Shown piece by piece: positions 1 through 6,311 of a stretch of 35,803 nucleotides of DNA (the first letter of the stretch is position 1; each line of letters opens with the position of its first letter). The stretch spans positions 1 to 35,803 of the IMG/VR virus record IMGVR_UViG_3300032224_000826; one strand, 5' to 3'. The DNA comes from a virus. A program made the position numbers and the translations under genes. The notes under the pieces were generated by a model, which did not search any database, was not told the origin of the DNA, and saw only the letters and a program-made list of their open reading frames with translations.

Positions 1-123
1 AGCTGATTTCGCTTGCAGGTGGCGCAGTGCCACAGCGGGCAGCAGCATCGTCTGCGCCAGCCGGTCGCACCGATGCAGTCGGCGCGAGCATCGAGCGCCA
101 GACGTCTGCGAAGGCTGCGACTG
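1..123. repeat. Terminal direct repeat, left copy (circular contig overlap)
   Basis: These 123 bases are identical to 35681-35803. Joining the copies restores one uninterrupted reading frame (35470 through the end to 293), so the repeat is best explained as assembly overlap of a circular or circularly permuted molecule, not as a functional terminal repeat inside a gene. The unit genome is then about 35,680 bp. Confidence 0.95.
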
Positions 124-293
124 CCTACGTAGCGCTGGCTGTAGCGGCAGGCAAGATCACCACCGACGAAGCATTCGACCTGATCGGTCAGACCACCGAA
201 GTCGTCTACGACGCGATTCAAGGCAAGGCGAAAAAGGCTGAAGCGCAGAAGCCCGAAGCGGCTGCTGACGAAGGCGACGATATCCCTTTCTGA
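1..293 (+). CDS. SSB-like protein, C-terminal part (gene starts at 35470 across the contig junction)
   Basis: The frame is open from base 3 and continues the gene that starts at 35470; the whole protein is 167 residues. The visible part has an Ala/Pro-rich linker, an alpha-helical segment (about residues 105-150 of the full protein), then a low-complexity stretch ending in the acidic tail DEGDDIPF. Bacterial single-stranded DNA-binding proteins end in such an acidic-Ile-Pro-Phe tip, which recruits repair and replication partners. An internal GTG at 27 is only an apparent start created by the contig cut. The next genes include a PD-(D/E)XK exonuclease, so a role in phage recombination or replication is likely. 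The N-terminal half does not show an obvious classical SSB OB-fold, so the function is inferred from the tail and neighbours. Confidence 0.75.
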   Translation, partial: LISLAGGAVPQRAAASSAPAGRTDAVGASIERQTSAKAATAYVALAVAAGKITTDEAFDLIGQTTEVVYDAIQGKAKKAEAQKPEAAADEGDDIPF

Positions 294-295
294 GA

Positions 296-415
296 ATGCA
301 GCCTGCCCCCGCCCCCGACACCGACGCGATGACTGCACGTGAACGCGACCTAGTGCGCGCGCTTCACGATGCTTTCGTCGTGCCGGGGCTTGCCGAATGG
401 GTCGAAAGTGTCTGA
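296..415 (+). CDS. Small hypothetical protein (39 aa)
   Basis: An ATG two bases after the SSB-like stop opens a 39-residue frame. The N-terminus is rich in Pro and Asp and is followed by an amphipathic helix (ARERDLVRALHDAFVVPGLA). It overlaps the next small gene by 8 bases, as is usual in this tightly packed early operon. No family is recognised. It is kept because it tiles exactly between its neighbours. Confidence 0.5.
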   Translation: MQPAPAPDTDAMTARERDLVRALHDAFVVPGLAEWVESV

Positions 416-497
416 TCTGGGCGAGCATATTCGCACCATTGAAATACCGGCACCGTCTGAAGTCGATCTGCCGAAGCCGGTGAAGGCGCCTGTATGA
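408..497 (+). CDS. Small hypothetical protein (29 aa)
   Basis: A GTG start overlaps the preceding gene, and the stop overlaps the ATG of the next gene (ATGA junction at 494-497), which suggests translational coupling. The 29 residues read as a short helix followed by a Pro-rich tail (PAPSEVDLPKPVKAP). Function is unknown. Tiling and overlap are the main support. Confidence 0.5.
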   Translation: MSDLGEHIRTIEIPAPSEVDLPKPVKAPV

Positions 498-1012
498 GGC
501 GTCGAGCCGCCAGTCAGCTATTCGGCTTCAGGCTGTGGACAGTCGACGAAGAAGGTCGGCTCTGTGCGTGGTCGCACCCTTACGTGTGGCCCGAAGATCG
601 ACCTGCATACGCAGACGTGGTCGAACACGACTGGGGCAGGCCGGGTCTGCACGCGTACTGGGATTTCCACCACTGCGACGATGAAATGCCGCGCTTCGAC
701 CGTTCCTACTCGCACTGGAATTCTTCGGGCTGTCAGTGGGTCGCTGGCGCTGTCATTGGCTGGGGCAAGTGCGCCATCCACACACTGGGCTTCAGGTCTG
801 AATACGCGAAGTGCATTGGCCTGTATTACTCAGGCTACGACGCACCTGACTGGCATCTTGCGCTTTACGGCGATGAAGGTGACTTCGACCGAAGCACGCC
901 GCCTGATCTTCAGGCGGTCGCGACTCGATACGGCGTGCCGGTTTTCGACAATGAAGACAATCTGCATACCTACGCAGAAGAATTCGGCGTGCAGGAGCGG
1001 GTGCCGCGATGA
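494..1012 (+). CDS. Hypothetical protein, Trp/His/Cys-rich (172 aa)
   Basis: The start shares an ATGA overlap with the upstream gene. The product is 172 residues, unusually rich in aromatic residues, His and Cys: HAYWDFHHCDDE near residue 53, then SGCQWVAGAVIGWGKCAIHTLG around 78-99. It ends in an acidic C-terminal region. The His/Cys/Asp clusters would suit metal binding, but no standard motif can be named. It sits between the SSB-like gene and the exonuclease, so it may belong to the same replication and recombination unit. Competing frames on both strands overlap this region, but this one joins its neighbours by 4-base overlaps at both ends. Confidence 0.75.
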   Translation: MRRRAASQLFGFRLWTVDEEGRLCAWSHPYVWPEDRPAYADVVEHDWGRPGLHAYWDFHHCDDEMPRFDRSYSHWNSSGCQWVAGAVIGWGKCAIHTLGFRSEYAKCIGLYYSGYDAPDWHLALYGDEGDFDRSTPPDLQAVATRYGVPVFDNEDNLHTYAEEFGVQERVPR

Positions 1013-1896
1013 CTGCTGTCTACGAAAGTTTTGTCGAGCAGGTAGGGCGTTTTCAGAAGCACCAGACGCCGAATGGTCTGACCGCTTTCTACGGCGACGC
1101 AGCGCACGACTACTACGCTGACGCGCAAGAAAAAGCAGGGAAATGGGTCGGCAAGGGCAGGCTAGGGTCGCCGTCGACCATCGCGAAGTATGCCGACGCA
1201 AACCCTGACCACCTGATTTCGTGGGGCGCGAAGATCGAACGCACGAACGTCGCTAGCTGCGTTCACGACGCGGTGCTATCGACGCCGCTTGCGCAGCTGC
1301 CTGACGCGCTTGCGTGGTGTTCAAGCGCTGACGAAGTCGGCGTGATGCTGCGTGACCTAAAGATGACGTGGCGAGACTCGCGCGGCGCTTCTGGTGACGT
1401 CGGCTCGATCACGCACTACGCACTTGAAGCCGGTCTGCGCGGTCAGCGCCAGTCTGTCGACGGCGTGCCGCTAGCTGCGCAGCCTTACGTCGCGGCTGTG
1501 AATGCTTTTCTTGACGAGCGCACGCCAGTAGCTGAGCAGATTGAATCGGTCATCGTCAGCACCGAACACGGCTTCGCTGGTCGCTTCGATGCTCGCGTCA
1601 AGGTCGACGGCAGCGATGACGTGTGGCTGATCGACTGCAAGACGTCGAAGTCAGTCGACAGGCGTACCTACCACGTGCAGATGGCTGGCTACGAAATTGG
1701 CTGCCGCGAATCTGGATACGGCGCATCTGACCAGCAGGCTTTCTTACACGTGCGCGATGACGGCAGCTACGAGCTGGTGCCCGCGCTCGCAACGCCGCAG
1801 CACTTTCTAGATGCCCTGTCGCTTTATCAGCAGGGCAAGACACTCGATAAGGCACTAAGGGCGCAAGCCCGCGAAAGAAAGGCAACTAATGAATGA
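1009..1896 (+). CDS. PD-(D/E)XK exonuclease (RecB/Cas4-like)
   Basis: The protein is 295 residues. The core nuclease motifs are visible: a helix GSITHYALE (132-140), GRFDA (191-195) supplying the metal-binding Asp, IDCKTSK (208-214) supplying the D/E-X-K pair, and QMAGYE (224-229), the Gln-x-x-x-Tyr helix typical of RecB/AddB and Cas4-type nucleases. This family degrades DNA ends to produce single strands for recombination. Its placement just after an SSB-tailed protein suggests a phage recombination module in which the SSB-like partner may tether or stimulate it. ATGA overlap with the upstream gene supports the start. The specific recombinase partner is not recognised. Confidence 0.88.
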   Translation: MTAVYESFVEQVGRFQKHQTPNGLTAFYGDAAHDYYADAQEKAGKWVGKGRLGSPSTIAKYADANPDHLISWGAKIERTNVASCVHDAVLSTPLAQLPDALAWCSSADEVGVMLRDLKMTWRDSRGASGDVGSITHYALEAGLRGQRQSVDGVPLAAQPYVAAVNAFLDERTPVAEQIESVIVSTEHGFAGRFDARVKVDGSDDVWLIDCKTSKSVDRRTYHVQMAGYEIGCRESGYGASDQQAFLHVRDDGSYELVPALATPQHFLDALSLYQQGKTLDKALRAQARERKATNE

Positions 1897-2311
1897 CGAC
1901 CTGCGCGAGCGCGCTGTCTATATAAACACGAAGCCATTCGTCGACTGGCTTCTAAGCATTTACGGCGAAGAAGGTATGAATGAACGCATACGCGCCGCTG
2001 ACGATCTGCGAAAGGGTCGATGGGCGCGCCGCTGGTATGCGTGGCGAAATGAAAGTCGCTGGGTATCTGTCTACACGGCAGACGAATTTCTGGTCAGGAC
2101 GCTGCACCTAAACCTGCAAGACGTGCCAGACGATTGCTACGTCGAACGCACTTGGAAGCAGGGCAAGGTATGCCCAGAAGATCGCCTGCGCGCCGCGCAG
2201 CGCGTAGAAGCTGGAGAGACTACGAGCGCGATAGCGACTGAGCTAGGCATTTCGAAGTCTTCCGTGCAGAAATGGTGTCAGCGGTACCGGCGTGGGGCGA
2301 TGGCAGCGTAA
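1889..2311 (+). CDS. HTH-containing hypothetical protein (140 aa)
   Basis: The C-terminal part (about residues 97-135) contains a helix-turn-helix: an Ala-rich helix, then TTSAIATELGISKSSVQKWC, which matches the Hin/transposase-type HTH pattern. The N-terminal 90 residues are Trp/Arg-rich and unrecognised. The gene overlaps the exonuclease by 8 bases and the next gene by 1 base (TAATG). A DNA-binding or regulatory role is inferred from the HTH only. Confidence 0.7.
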   Translation: MNDDLRERAVYINTKPFVDWLLSIYGEEGMNERIRAADDLRKGRWARRWYAWRNESRWVSVYTADEFLVRTLHLNLQDVPDDCYVERTWKQGKVCPEDRLRAAQRVEAGETTSAIATELGISKSSVQKWCQRYRRGAMAA

Positions 2312-2505
2312 TGGCTATCGACTCGAAGATTCAGGTCAGCGTTCGGCTGGCGCGGCAGTCGATTGACGTGCTGCTTCGCGATATCGCCTACGACGCGAAG
2401 ATCGAAGGTAATGACGGCGACGTGAATGACTGGCGCATCGAAGTCGCGAAGAAAGCTGACAGCGAGCTATCACGGCTTGAAGAAAGTCTGAGCGATGACG
2501 CCTGA
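2311..2505 (+). CDS. Small hypothetical protein (64 aa)
   Basis: The ATG at 2311 sits in a TAATG junction with the preceding gene and is preferred over an upstream in-frame ATG at 2272 that would overlap the HTH gene. The protein is mostly alpha-helical and strongly charged (for example VAKKADSELSRLEESLSDDA). No family is recognised. Confidence 0.65.
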   Translation: MAIDSKIQVSVRLARQSIDVLLRDIAYDAKIEGNDGDVNDWRIEVAKKADSELSRLEESLSDDA

Positions 2506-2665
2506 AGGCCCGACAATTGACGACGTATCTGCGCGACTGAAAGAAATTGACGTCACGCCGACCATCGACGCGTGTAGGGCATACGAAGCTGGCTTTGCAG
2601 ACGCGATGGAACAGATCGTCGAGCCGCTACGCGAGCTAGCACCGAAAGACTTCAATGACGAATAG
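2495..2665 (+). CDS. Small hypothetical acidic protein (56 aa)
   Basis: The ATG at 2495 lies within the end of the preceding gene, and the stop at 2663-2665 lies inside the start of the next gene (ATG 2655). The product is acidic with amphipathic helices (PTIDACRAYEAGFADAMEQI). No family is recognised. Support comes from tiling and from consistent overlap style. Confidence 0.6.
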   Translation: MTPEGPTIDDVSARLKEIDVTPTIDACRAYEAGFADAMEQIVEPLRELAPKDFNDE

Positions 2666-3164
2666 CGTCGAAATGCCATTTCGTCACCCGACGCGCTGGT
2701 ACAGCCGCGCGTTCGACGTGGCTGCGCATCGCACGCTGATCGCGTTCGAAAAGGGTCGCGTGCAGAAGGCGCAGATCGACCCTACGCTGAACCGCTTCGA
2801 AACTGACTGCGTCGGCTGTCTAGGCGAATCTGCTGTAGCTGCGTGGCTGGGTGTCGACTGGGGCGCTCAGGACACCTGCGATTACGCAGGCGACGTCGGT
2901 GATCTGCACGTGCGCTCGACTACGTGGCCGAACGGCCACCTAATCGTCTATCCGAATGATCCTGCCGACGGGCGCTTCGTGCTGGTGACGCTTGACTACT
3001 CGCGCTGCTGCGCGAATCTGGTCGGCTGGTGCACTGCTGGCGACGCGATGCAAGCGGCGCCGCTAAAGACGCACCCGAAGCTGGGCATCGCTGGTCACTG
3101 GGTGTCGCAGTCATCTGGTCTGCTGCGTCCGATGCACGACCTGAAGGCTGGCGTGCCCGTATGA
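2655..3164 (+). CDS. Putative restriction-endonuclease-fold protein (169 aa)
   Basis: The 169-residue protein has the layout of a small nuclease-fold domain: a helix with GCLGESAVAAWLGVDW (about 54-69), then DYAGDVGDLHVRSTTWPNGHLIVYP (76-100), then VLVTLDY and a C-terminal GWCTAGDA. The Glu in the helix, the Asp of GDVGDLHV and the following basic residue resemble the E...D...(R/K) spacing of PD-(D/E)XK-like folds found in many actinophage early operons. The assignment is by pattern and is not proven; the usual catalytic Lys is replaced by Arg-Ser-Thr. It overlaps both neighbours. Confidence 0.6.
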   Translation: MTNSVEMPFRHPTRWYSRAFDVAAHRTLIAFEKGRVQKAQIDPTLNRFETDCVGCLGESAVAAWLGVDWGAQDTCDYAGDVGDLHVRSTTWPNGHLIVYPNDPADGRFVLVTLDYSRCCANLVGWCTAGDAMQAAPLKTHPKLGIAGHWVSQSSGLLRPMHDLKAGVPV

Positions 3165-3337
3165 CCGCGCTGCCTGTCTATTCGAAGCGCAAGTCGCCAC
3201 CGCTGTCTATCTACGTCTGGGTGTGCCCCTGCTGCAGATCGTGGCAGCGCTGGCAGGGTACGTGTGACGGTCTGTGCGGCTGCAAGGTGCAGCGACGAAA
3301 TTATGTGCTCGCGCCACACGAAGTAGGTAGCGACTGA
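3161..3337 (+). CDS. Small zinc-ribbon-like protein (58 aa)
   Basis: ATGA overlap with the previous stop fixes the start at 3161. Cys residues occur as VCPCC near residue 21 and TCDGLCGC near residue 34, enough for one zinc-binding knuckle pair. Small zinc-ribbon proteins are common in phage early operons. The target is unknown. Confidence 0.6.
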   Translation: MTALPVYSKRKSPPLSIYVWVCPCCRSWQRWQGTCDGLCGCKVQRRNYVLAPHEVGSD

Positions 3338-3420
3338 TGCTGACCGCTACCTTCACGCTAATCGCTGTCGCTGTCTACGTGGCGCTACTGTTCGCAATTT
3401 CAGGCGGTGGTAAGCGATGA
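3337..3420 (+). CDS. Very small single-pass membrane peptide (27 aa)
   Basis: The ATG at 3337 overlaps the previous TGA by one base, and the stop overlaps the next ATG at 3417. The 27 residues consist of one hydrophobic helix (FTLIAVAVYVALLFAI) followed by a short basic tail (GGGKR), so it would insert with the C-terminus cytoplasmic or act as a small membrane modulator. No family is recognised. Confidence 0.5.
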   Translation: MLTATFTLIAVAVYVALLFAISGGGKR

Positions 3421-3827
3421 CCGAAGTGATCGTGCACCTAGATTCGACTGCGAGCACGCGCGCTGAGCTTGAACGCTGCGCGTCCGGTATCGCCGCGCTG
3501 ACACCTGAATTTACGAAGCTGCAAGAAGAAATCGGCGTCGTGGAAGAAAGCCTAGAAATTGCCGAAGCGCTGGCTACCGTCAAGATCGCAGACGACCACC
3601 CGAAGGCGACTGCCACTGAGCTGAAAGCGCGCGTGGTCAAGACGGTCTGTGATGACGAAACAGGTACCGGCAAGCTGTACACGCGTCGTAGCGAGCTTCG
3701 AGCGCGACTAATCGTGATCGACAGGCGCTTTCGCTCGCTTGAAAAGCGTCTTTCGGCTGCGCAAACGGCGATGAATTCGCACCTTGAAGAAGCTCGGTCA
3801 GCTGGCTTTCTGGACGGTCGCAAGTGA
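3417..3827 (+). CDS. Coiled-coil hypothetical protein (136 aa)
   Basis: The sequence is dominated by charged heptad-like helices (LQEEIGVVEESLEIAEALAT; RRFRSLEKRLSAAQTAMNSH), suggesting a two-helix coiled coil with a central basic strand region. Overlaps of 4 bases with both neighbours indicate translational coupling. It lies upstream of the replication initiator, but no replication function can be assigned. Confidence 0.65.
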   Translation: MTEVIVHLDSTASTRAELERCASGIAALTPEFTKLQEEIGVVEESLEIAEALATVKIADDHPKATATELKARVVKTVCDDETGTGKLYTRRSELRARLIVIDRRFRSLEKRLSAAQTAMNSHLEEARSAGFLDGRK

Positions 3828-4033
3828 CGCCGCTTGACCCGACACGACTCGAAAGCGTGGTCGACGCGCTGACCGATATGGCGACCGCGAAGGCAGCTGA
3901 CGCCGCAGGTGTCTCGACGGCAGACGTGGTCGAGACAGTCGGCTACGACGTTATTCGTGACTTAGCTATCGAATCGCTGGCGAAGATAATGATTGAAGAC
4001 TTCGAAACTGTCTGCGCAAAGGCAGCTGGCTAG
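3824..4033 (+). CDS. Small hypothetical protein (69 aa)
   Basis: The GTG start is in a GTGA overlap with the preceding stop. The product is helical and acidic, with a repeated pattern of Val/Ala/Asp (VVDALTDMATAKAADAAGVSTADVVETV). The stop shares a base with the GTG of the initiator gene at 4033. No family is recognised. Confidence 0.6.
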   Translation: MTPLDPTRLESVVDALTDMATAKAADAAGVSTADVVETVGYDVIRDLAIESLAKIMIEDFETVCAKAAG

Positions 4034-4779
4034 TGCGCTGGTACGCGATGCACAATCAGTTTCTGAGCGACGAAAAGATCGAAGTCGTGGGCGAAGAATT
4101 CGGCCCGGTAGGGCCGCTGATCGCTGTAGCGCTTATGGCTCGCGCCAGCACGCTGGGCGAAGGTGGCGCTGTTCACGGCACCTATCGCGATATGGCGCAC
4201 GACTGCTACGTGAAAGACCGTGACGTGGTCGAGTCGGTCATAAAGCGCCTGATCGACGTCGGTTTTCTCGCAGGTGAAGCGAACGGTCGCGGCTACGCCT
4301 GCACGATTGAAAACTGGTCGAAATGGCAGGCGGCTTTCAGGCAGGCGAAGGCGCGTGAGCAGAAAAAGTCACGCTGTGTCACAGGCGAGTCACGGTCTGT
4401 CACAGACCTGTCACGGAAAGTCACTAACAAGACAAGACAAGACAAGACAAGACAAACAGAGACTAAGCGTCTAGAAGTCGAGCGCGTGTATAACGCGTGG
4501 GTACGTGCGACAGGTAAGTCACGCACGAAGCTGACGAAGTCTCGATCTGACCTGATACGGCGTCGGCTAGATGAATGGTCGACAGATGACTTGATCGCAG
4601 CGGTTGAAGGCATCGCCGCTTCGCCATTCCACAGGGGCGAGAATCCTGCGCACCGCGAATACCTGTCAATCGAGCTGGCGCTGCGCGACGCTGAGCATAT
4701 CGAACGCTTCATCGACGAATCTAAGGGCGCGGCTGCAGCGAAGAAGCCGAATCCGTTTCTAAGTGATGCCGGTGAATAA
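4033..4779 (+). CDS. Replication initiator / DnaD-like replisome organiser
   Basis: The 248-residue protein has an N-terminal winged-helix-like domain (MHNQFLSDEKIEVVGEEFGP... through VGFLAGEANGRG and WSKWQAAFRQAKAREQKK). A low-complexity linker follows with three 7-residue units, SRCVTGE, SRSVTDL and SRKVTNK, then a TRQDK repeat. The C-terminal domain (about residues 150-248) resembles DnaD/replisome-organiser modules (RRRLDEWSTDDLIAAVEGIA...NPAHREYLSIELAL). The linker is the protein reading of a DNA iteron array, so the origin probably lies within the gene, as with lambda O. Next comes a DnaB-like ATPase. GTG start with 1-base overlap of the preceding stop. Confidence 0.8.
   Translation: MRWYAMHNQFLSDEKIEVVGEEFGPVGPLIAVALMARASTLGEGGAVHGTYRDMAHDCYVKDRDVVESVIKRLIDVGFLAGEANGRGYACTIENWSKWQAAFRQAKAREQKKSRCVTGESRSVTDLSRKVTNKTRQDKTRQTETKRLEVERVYNAWVRATGKSRTKLTKSRSDLIRRRLDEWSTDDLIAAVEGIAASPFHRGENPAHREYLSIELALRDAEHIERFIDESKGAAAAKKPNPFLSDAGE
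4368..4455 (+). other. Candidate replication origin: phased iterons plus GACAA repeats
   Basis: GTCAC occurs at 4368, 4378, 4389, 4399, 4410 and 4420, spaced 10, 11, 10, 11 and 10 bases, so all copies face one side of the helix. They form three 21-bp units. Two centres are palindromic (CTGTG-T-CACAG and GTCTGT-C-ACAGAC). Immediately after come five tandem GACAA units (4431-4455), preceded by a related AACAA at 4426; this segment is GC-poor with strand asymmetry and is a good candidate unwinding element. Location inside an initiator gene follows the lambdoid arrangement. Confidence 0.72.
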
Positions 4780-5731
4780 ACGCGATTCGCTGTGGGCGAT
4801 GCGTCGGCGCGCAATTCTGCTGGCTGCTGACGCCGTCGAGAGTCGATCAGCAGACGACTGGGCAGCCGCTGACGCGCTGCTGTTCGAAGCGCGCTCGACT
4901 CGACCGCTAGGTGATAACACCTACCAGCGCGAAGACGCGCCGCAGCGAATTCAGAAGCTAGTCACCAGCGAGCCGCAGAAGACGTGGCAGCTGCCGTTCG
5001 ATGAATTGAACACCTGCCTTATGGGTGGACTGCGACCCGGCGCGACCTGCGTGATTGCAGGTGAACGCGGTCACGGTAAGTCGATTCTGATTGACCAGAC
5101 CCTTGAAGACTTCGCGCATCAGGGCGCGTCGTGTCACCTACTGCTTTCTGAAATGTCGGTCGCAGATCGTGACTCGCGCTGGATTCAGCGCCGAACGGCC
5201 ATAGCCGAAGAAAGAGTGCTGGCTGGTGATCTGAACGCAGACGAAGTCGAACGCGTCGTAAGTGAAGCTGAGACTTTCCCGTGGACGGCAAGCGAAGTCG
5301 CAGGTGCCAGCTTCGGTGATATCGCTGACCTAATGCTTGAATACCCAGCAGACGTGTTCGCGCTCGACCTGCTTTCGCGCGTGCCAGCACGCGACCATCG
5401 CGAGCTAGAAGCGGGCTTCAGTCGCCTAGTCGACGCTGCCCGTATGACCGGCGCGCTGCTTCTGGTCGGCCACCATTTCAATGAAAAAGGCGTTGACGAT
5501 AGCGGCGTGCGTCTTCGCCGTCCGACACTTGCAAACCTGCGCGGCTCAGGCTCGATAGCCAATTTCAGCGACGCCGTGATGATCGTCGCTCGCGACCACG
5601 ACCCAGACGACGGTGCGCGGCTTCTGTCAAGTGCCGAAATATGGCTGGCGAAGGTCAGGGCAGGTCGACCCGGCGGCTGTAAGGTCAGGCTGAATAGCAC
5701 GCAGATTCGCTTCGACGCGGTGGCGGCGTGA
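4763..5731 (+). CDS. DnaB-like replicative helicase / RecA-fold ATPase
   Basis: The protein is 322 residues. After an N-terminal helical region, a RecA-fold core begins near residue 75 (WQLPFDELNTCLMGGLRPG), a typical DnaB/RadA entry. It contains a Walker A motif GERGHGKS (100-107), LLLSEMS (127-133), and a Walker B-like strand DVFALDLLSRV (about 195-205). VGHHFNEKG and an RGSGSIANFSDAVMIV segment follow, the latter matching the DnaB sensor and Gly-Ser-x-x-I motif. It lacks a full primase-binding N-terminal domain, so it is shorter than bacterial DnaB. It follows the initiator and probably works with the TOPRIM primase encoded beyond the integrase. Confidence 0.85.
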   Translation: MMPVNKRDSLWAMRRRAILLAADAVESRSADDWAAADALLFEARSTRPLGDNTYQREDAPQRIQKLVTSEPQKTWQLPFDELNTCLMGGLRPGATCVIAGERGHGKSILIDQTLEDFAHQGASCHLLLSEMSVADRDSRWIQRRTAIAEERVLAGDLNADEVERVVSEAETFPWTASEVAGASFGDIADLMLEYPADVFALDLLSRVPARDHRELEAGFSRLVDAARMTGALLLVGHHFNEKGVDDSGVRLRRPTLANLRGSGSIANFSDAVMIVARDHDPDDGARLLSSAEIWLAKVRAGRPGGCKVRLNSTQIRFDAVAA

Positions 5732-5865
5732 GCGTTGAAGGCGCAGCGAAGGCGCTTCGACTAGTGCTGGCTGCTCGATCACCTGACCAGCTGGTGAAGG
5801 TAAAGGTTCTAAAGGGCACGAAAAAGACGCCCCGCAGGGCGCCTGATTCGAAGCTTGCTGCTTAG
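5728..5865 (+). CDS. Small basic hypothetical protein (45 aa), overlaps a terminator
   Basis: GTG at 5728 overlaps the helicase stop. The 45 residues contain a helix (VEGAAKALRLVLAARSPDQL) followed by a Lys/Arg-rich tail that is encoded by the hairpin of the convergent minus-strand terminator (5826-5843). The 5' part looks real; the 3' part may just be read-through of terminator DNA. Similar residues (EGTKKAPRRAPKS) appear if the terminator at 20490 is translated, showing that this tail reflects the repeat and is not a protein constraint. Confidence 0.4.
   Translation: MSVEGAAKALRLVLAARSPDQLVKVKVLKGTKKTPRRAPDSKLAA
5826..5843 (-). terminator. Minus-strand intrinsic terminator (GGCGCC family)
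   Basis: Read on the minus strand this is a 7-bp stem GGCGCCC/GGGCGUC (one G-U pair) with a 4-base loop, followed at once by five U residues. It lies just downstream of the minus gene 5877-6200. The same hairpin core follows the other minus-strand cassettes. Confidence 0.8.
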
Positions 5866-5876
5866 CGTCTAAGAAG

Positions 5877-6200
5877 CTAAGACTGTATGCCCATACCGGG
5901 CGTGCCCTGATTATGGACAATGCTAAGGCCGTTTTGCTCGACGTAATCGAAGACGGCATTTACGCCAGCTTCGGTGAGCCACAGAATGCCTTCACCAGTA
6001 TCGACGTCATCGACGAACGCCAGACCCTTGTCTGTCAGGCTAGTAGCCAGACCGCCTACCTGCTGAGCTGACCAGCCTAGCGTCTGCATTAGGGTTTCAA
6101 TGCTTGCGTTCGAATAGTTATCCGACAGCTGATCGTCTCGATTCGTGTAATTCAGTGAAACGATCATCGCTGCTGCTTCATTCTTTGTGATATTCGTCAT
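5877..6200 (-). CDS. Cassette gene: winged-helix-like hypothetical protein (107 aa)
   Basis: The ATG at 6200 is chosen because it follows the conserved AGAAAGGA ribosome site at the usual distance; an in-frame start at 6239 lies inside the promoter leader. The 107-residue product has helices resembling a winged-helix domain: TKNEAAAMIVSL, then SIETLMQTLGWSAQQVGGLATSLTDKGL, then a wing-like GILWLTEAGVNAVFDYV. It could bind DNA, but no family is certain. It is the first of the dispersed minus-strand genes with the shared promoter, and it ends just before a matching terminator. Confidence 0.75.
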   Translation of the reverse strand: MTNITKNEAAAMIVSLNYTNRDDQLSDNYSNASIETLMQTLGWSAQQVGGLATSLTDKGLAFVDDVDTGEGILWLTEAGVNAVFDYVEQNGLSIVHNQGTPGMGIQS

Positions 6201-6201
6201 T

Positions 6202-6269
6202 TCTGTAATTCCTTTCTCTAGCTGACTGATTGACACCATCAGTGTAGCACACTGCTACACAAAATGCAC
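6202..6269 (-). promoter_or_regulatory. Shared cassette promoter-operator, copy 1
   Basis: On the minus strand there is a weak -35 (GTGCAT, 6264-6269), a 17-base spacer and an extended -10, TGCTACACT (-10 hexamer 6241-6246). A perfect 19-bp inverted repeat, GTGTAGC-N5-GCTACAC (6242-6260), overlaps the -10. A leader with the TCAGCTAG core and an AGAAAGGA ribosome site follows. The same arrangement recurs at five other places. Confidence 0.85.
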
Positions 6270-6311
6270 ACAGAATGACGAAATTTCTGCAATTTTTTCT
6301 TCACGCCTACG

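Noticed and set aside
564-1121. Alternative plus frame overlapping 494-1012
   Set aside because: It is Thr/Arg-rich and breaks the four-base overlap chain that links 494-1012 to its neighbours.
4426-4455. GACAA tandem array considered as a CRISPR or microsatellite element
   Set aside because: There are no spacers, the unit is five bases, and it forms part of the initiator's coding sequence next to phased iterons; an origin element explains it better.
5185-5700. Minus frame (171 codons) inside the helicase gene
   Set aside because: It is antisense to Walker A/B-containing coding sequence, is Ser/Arg-rich, and has no cassette promoter or leader.
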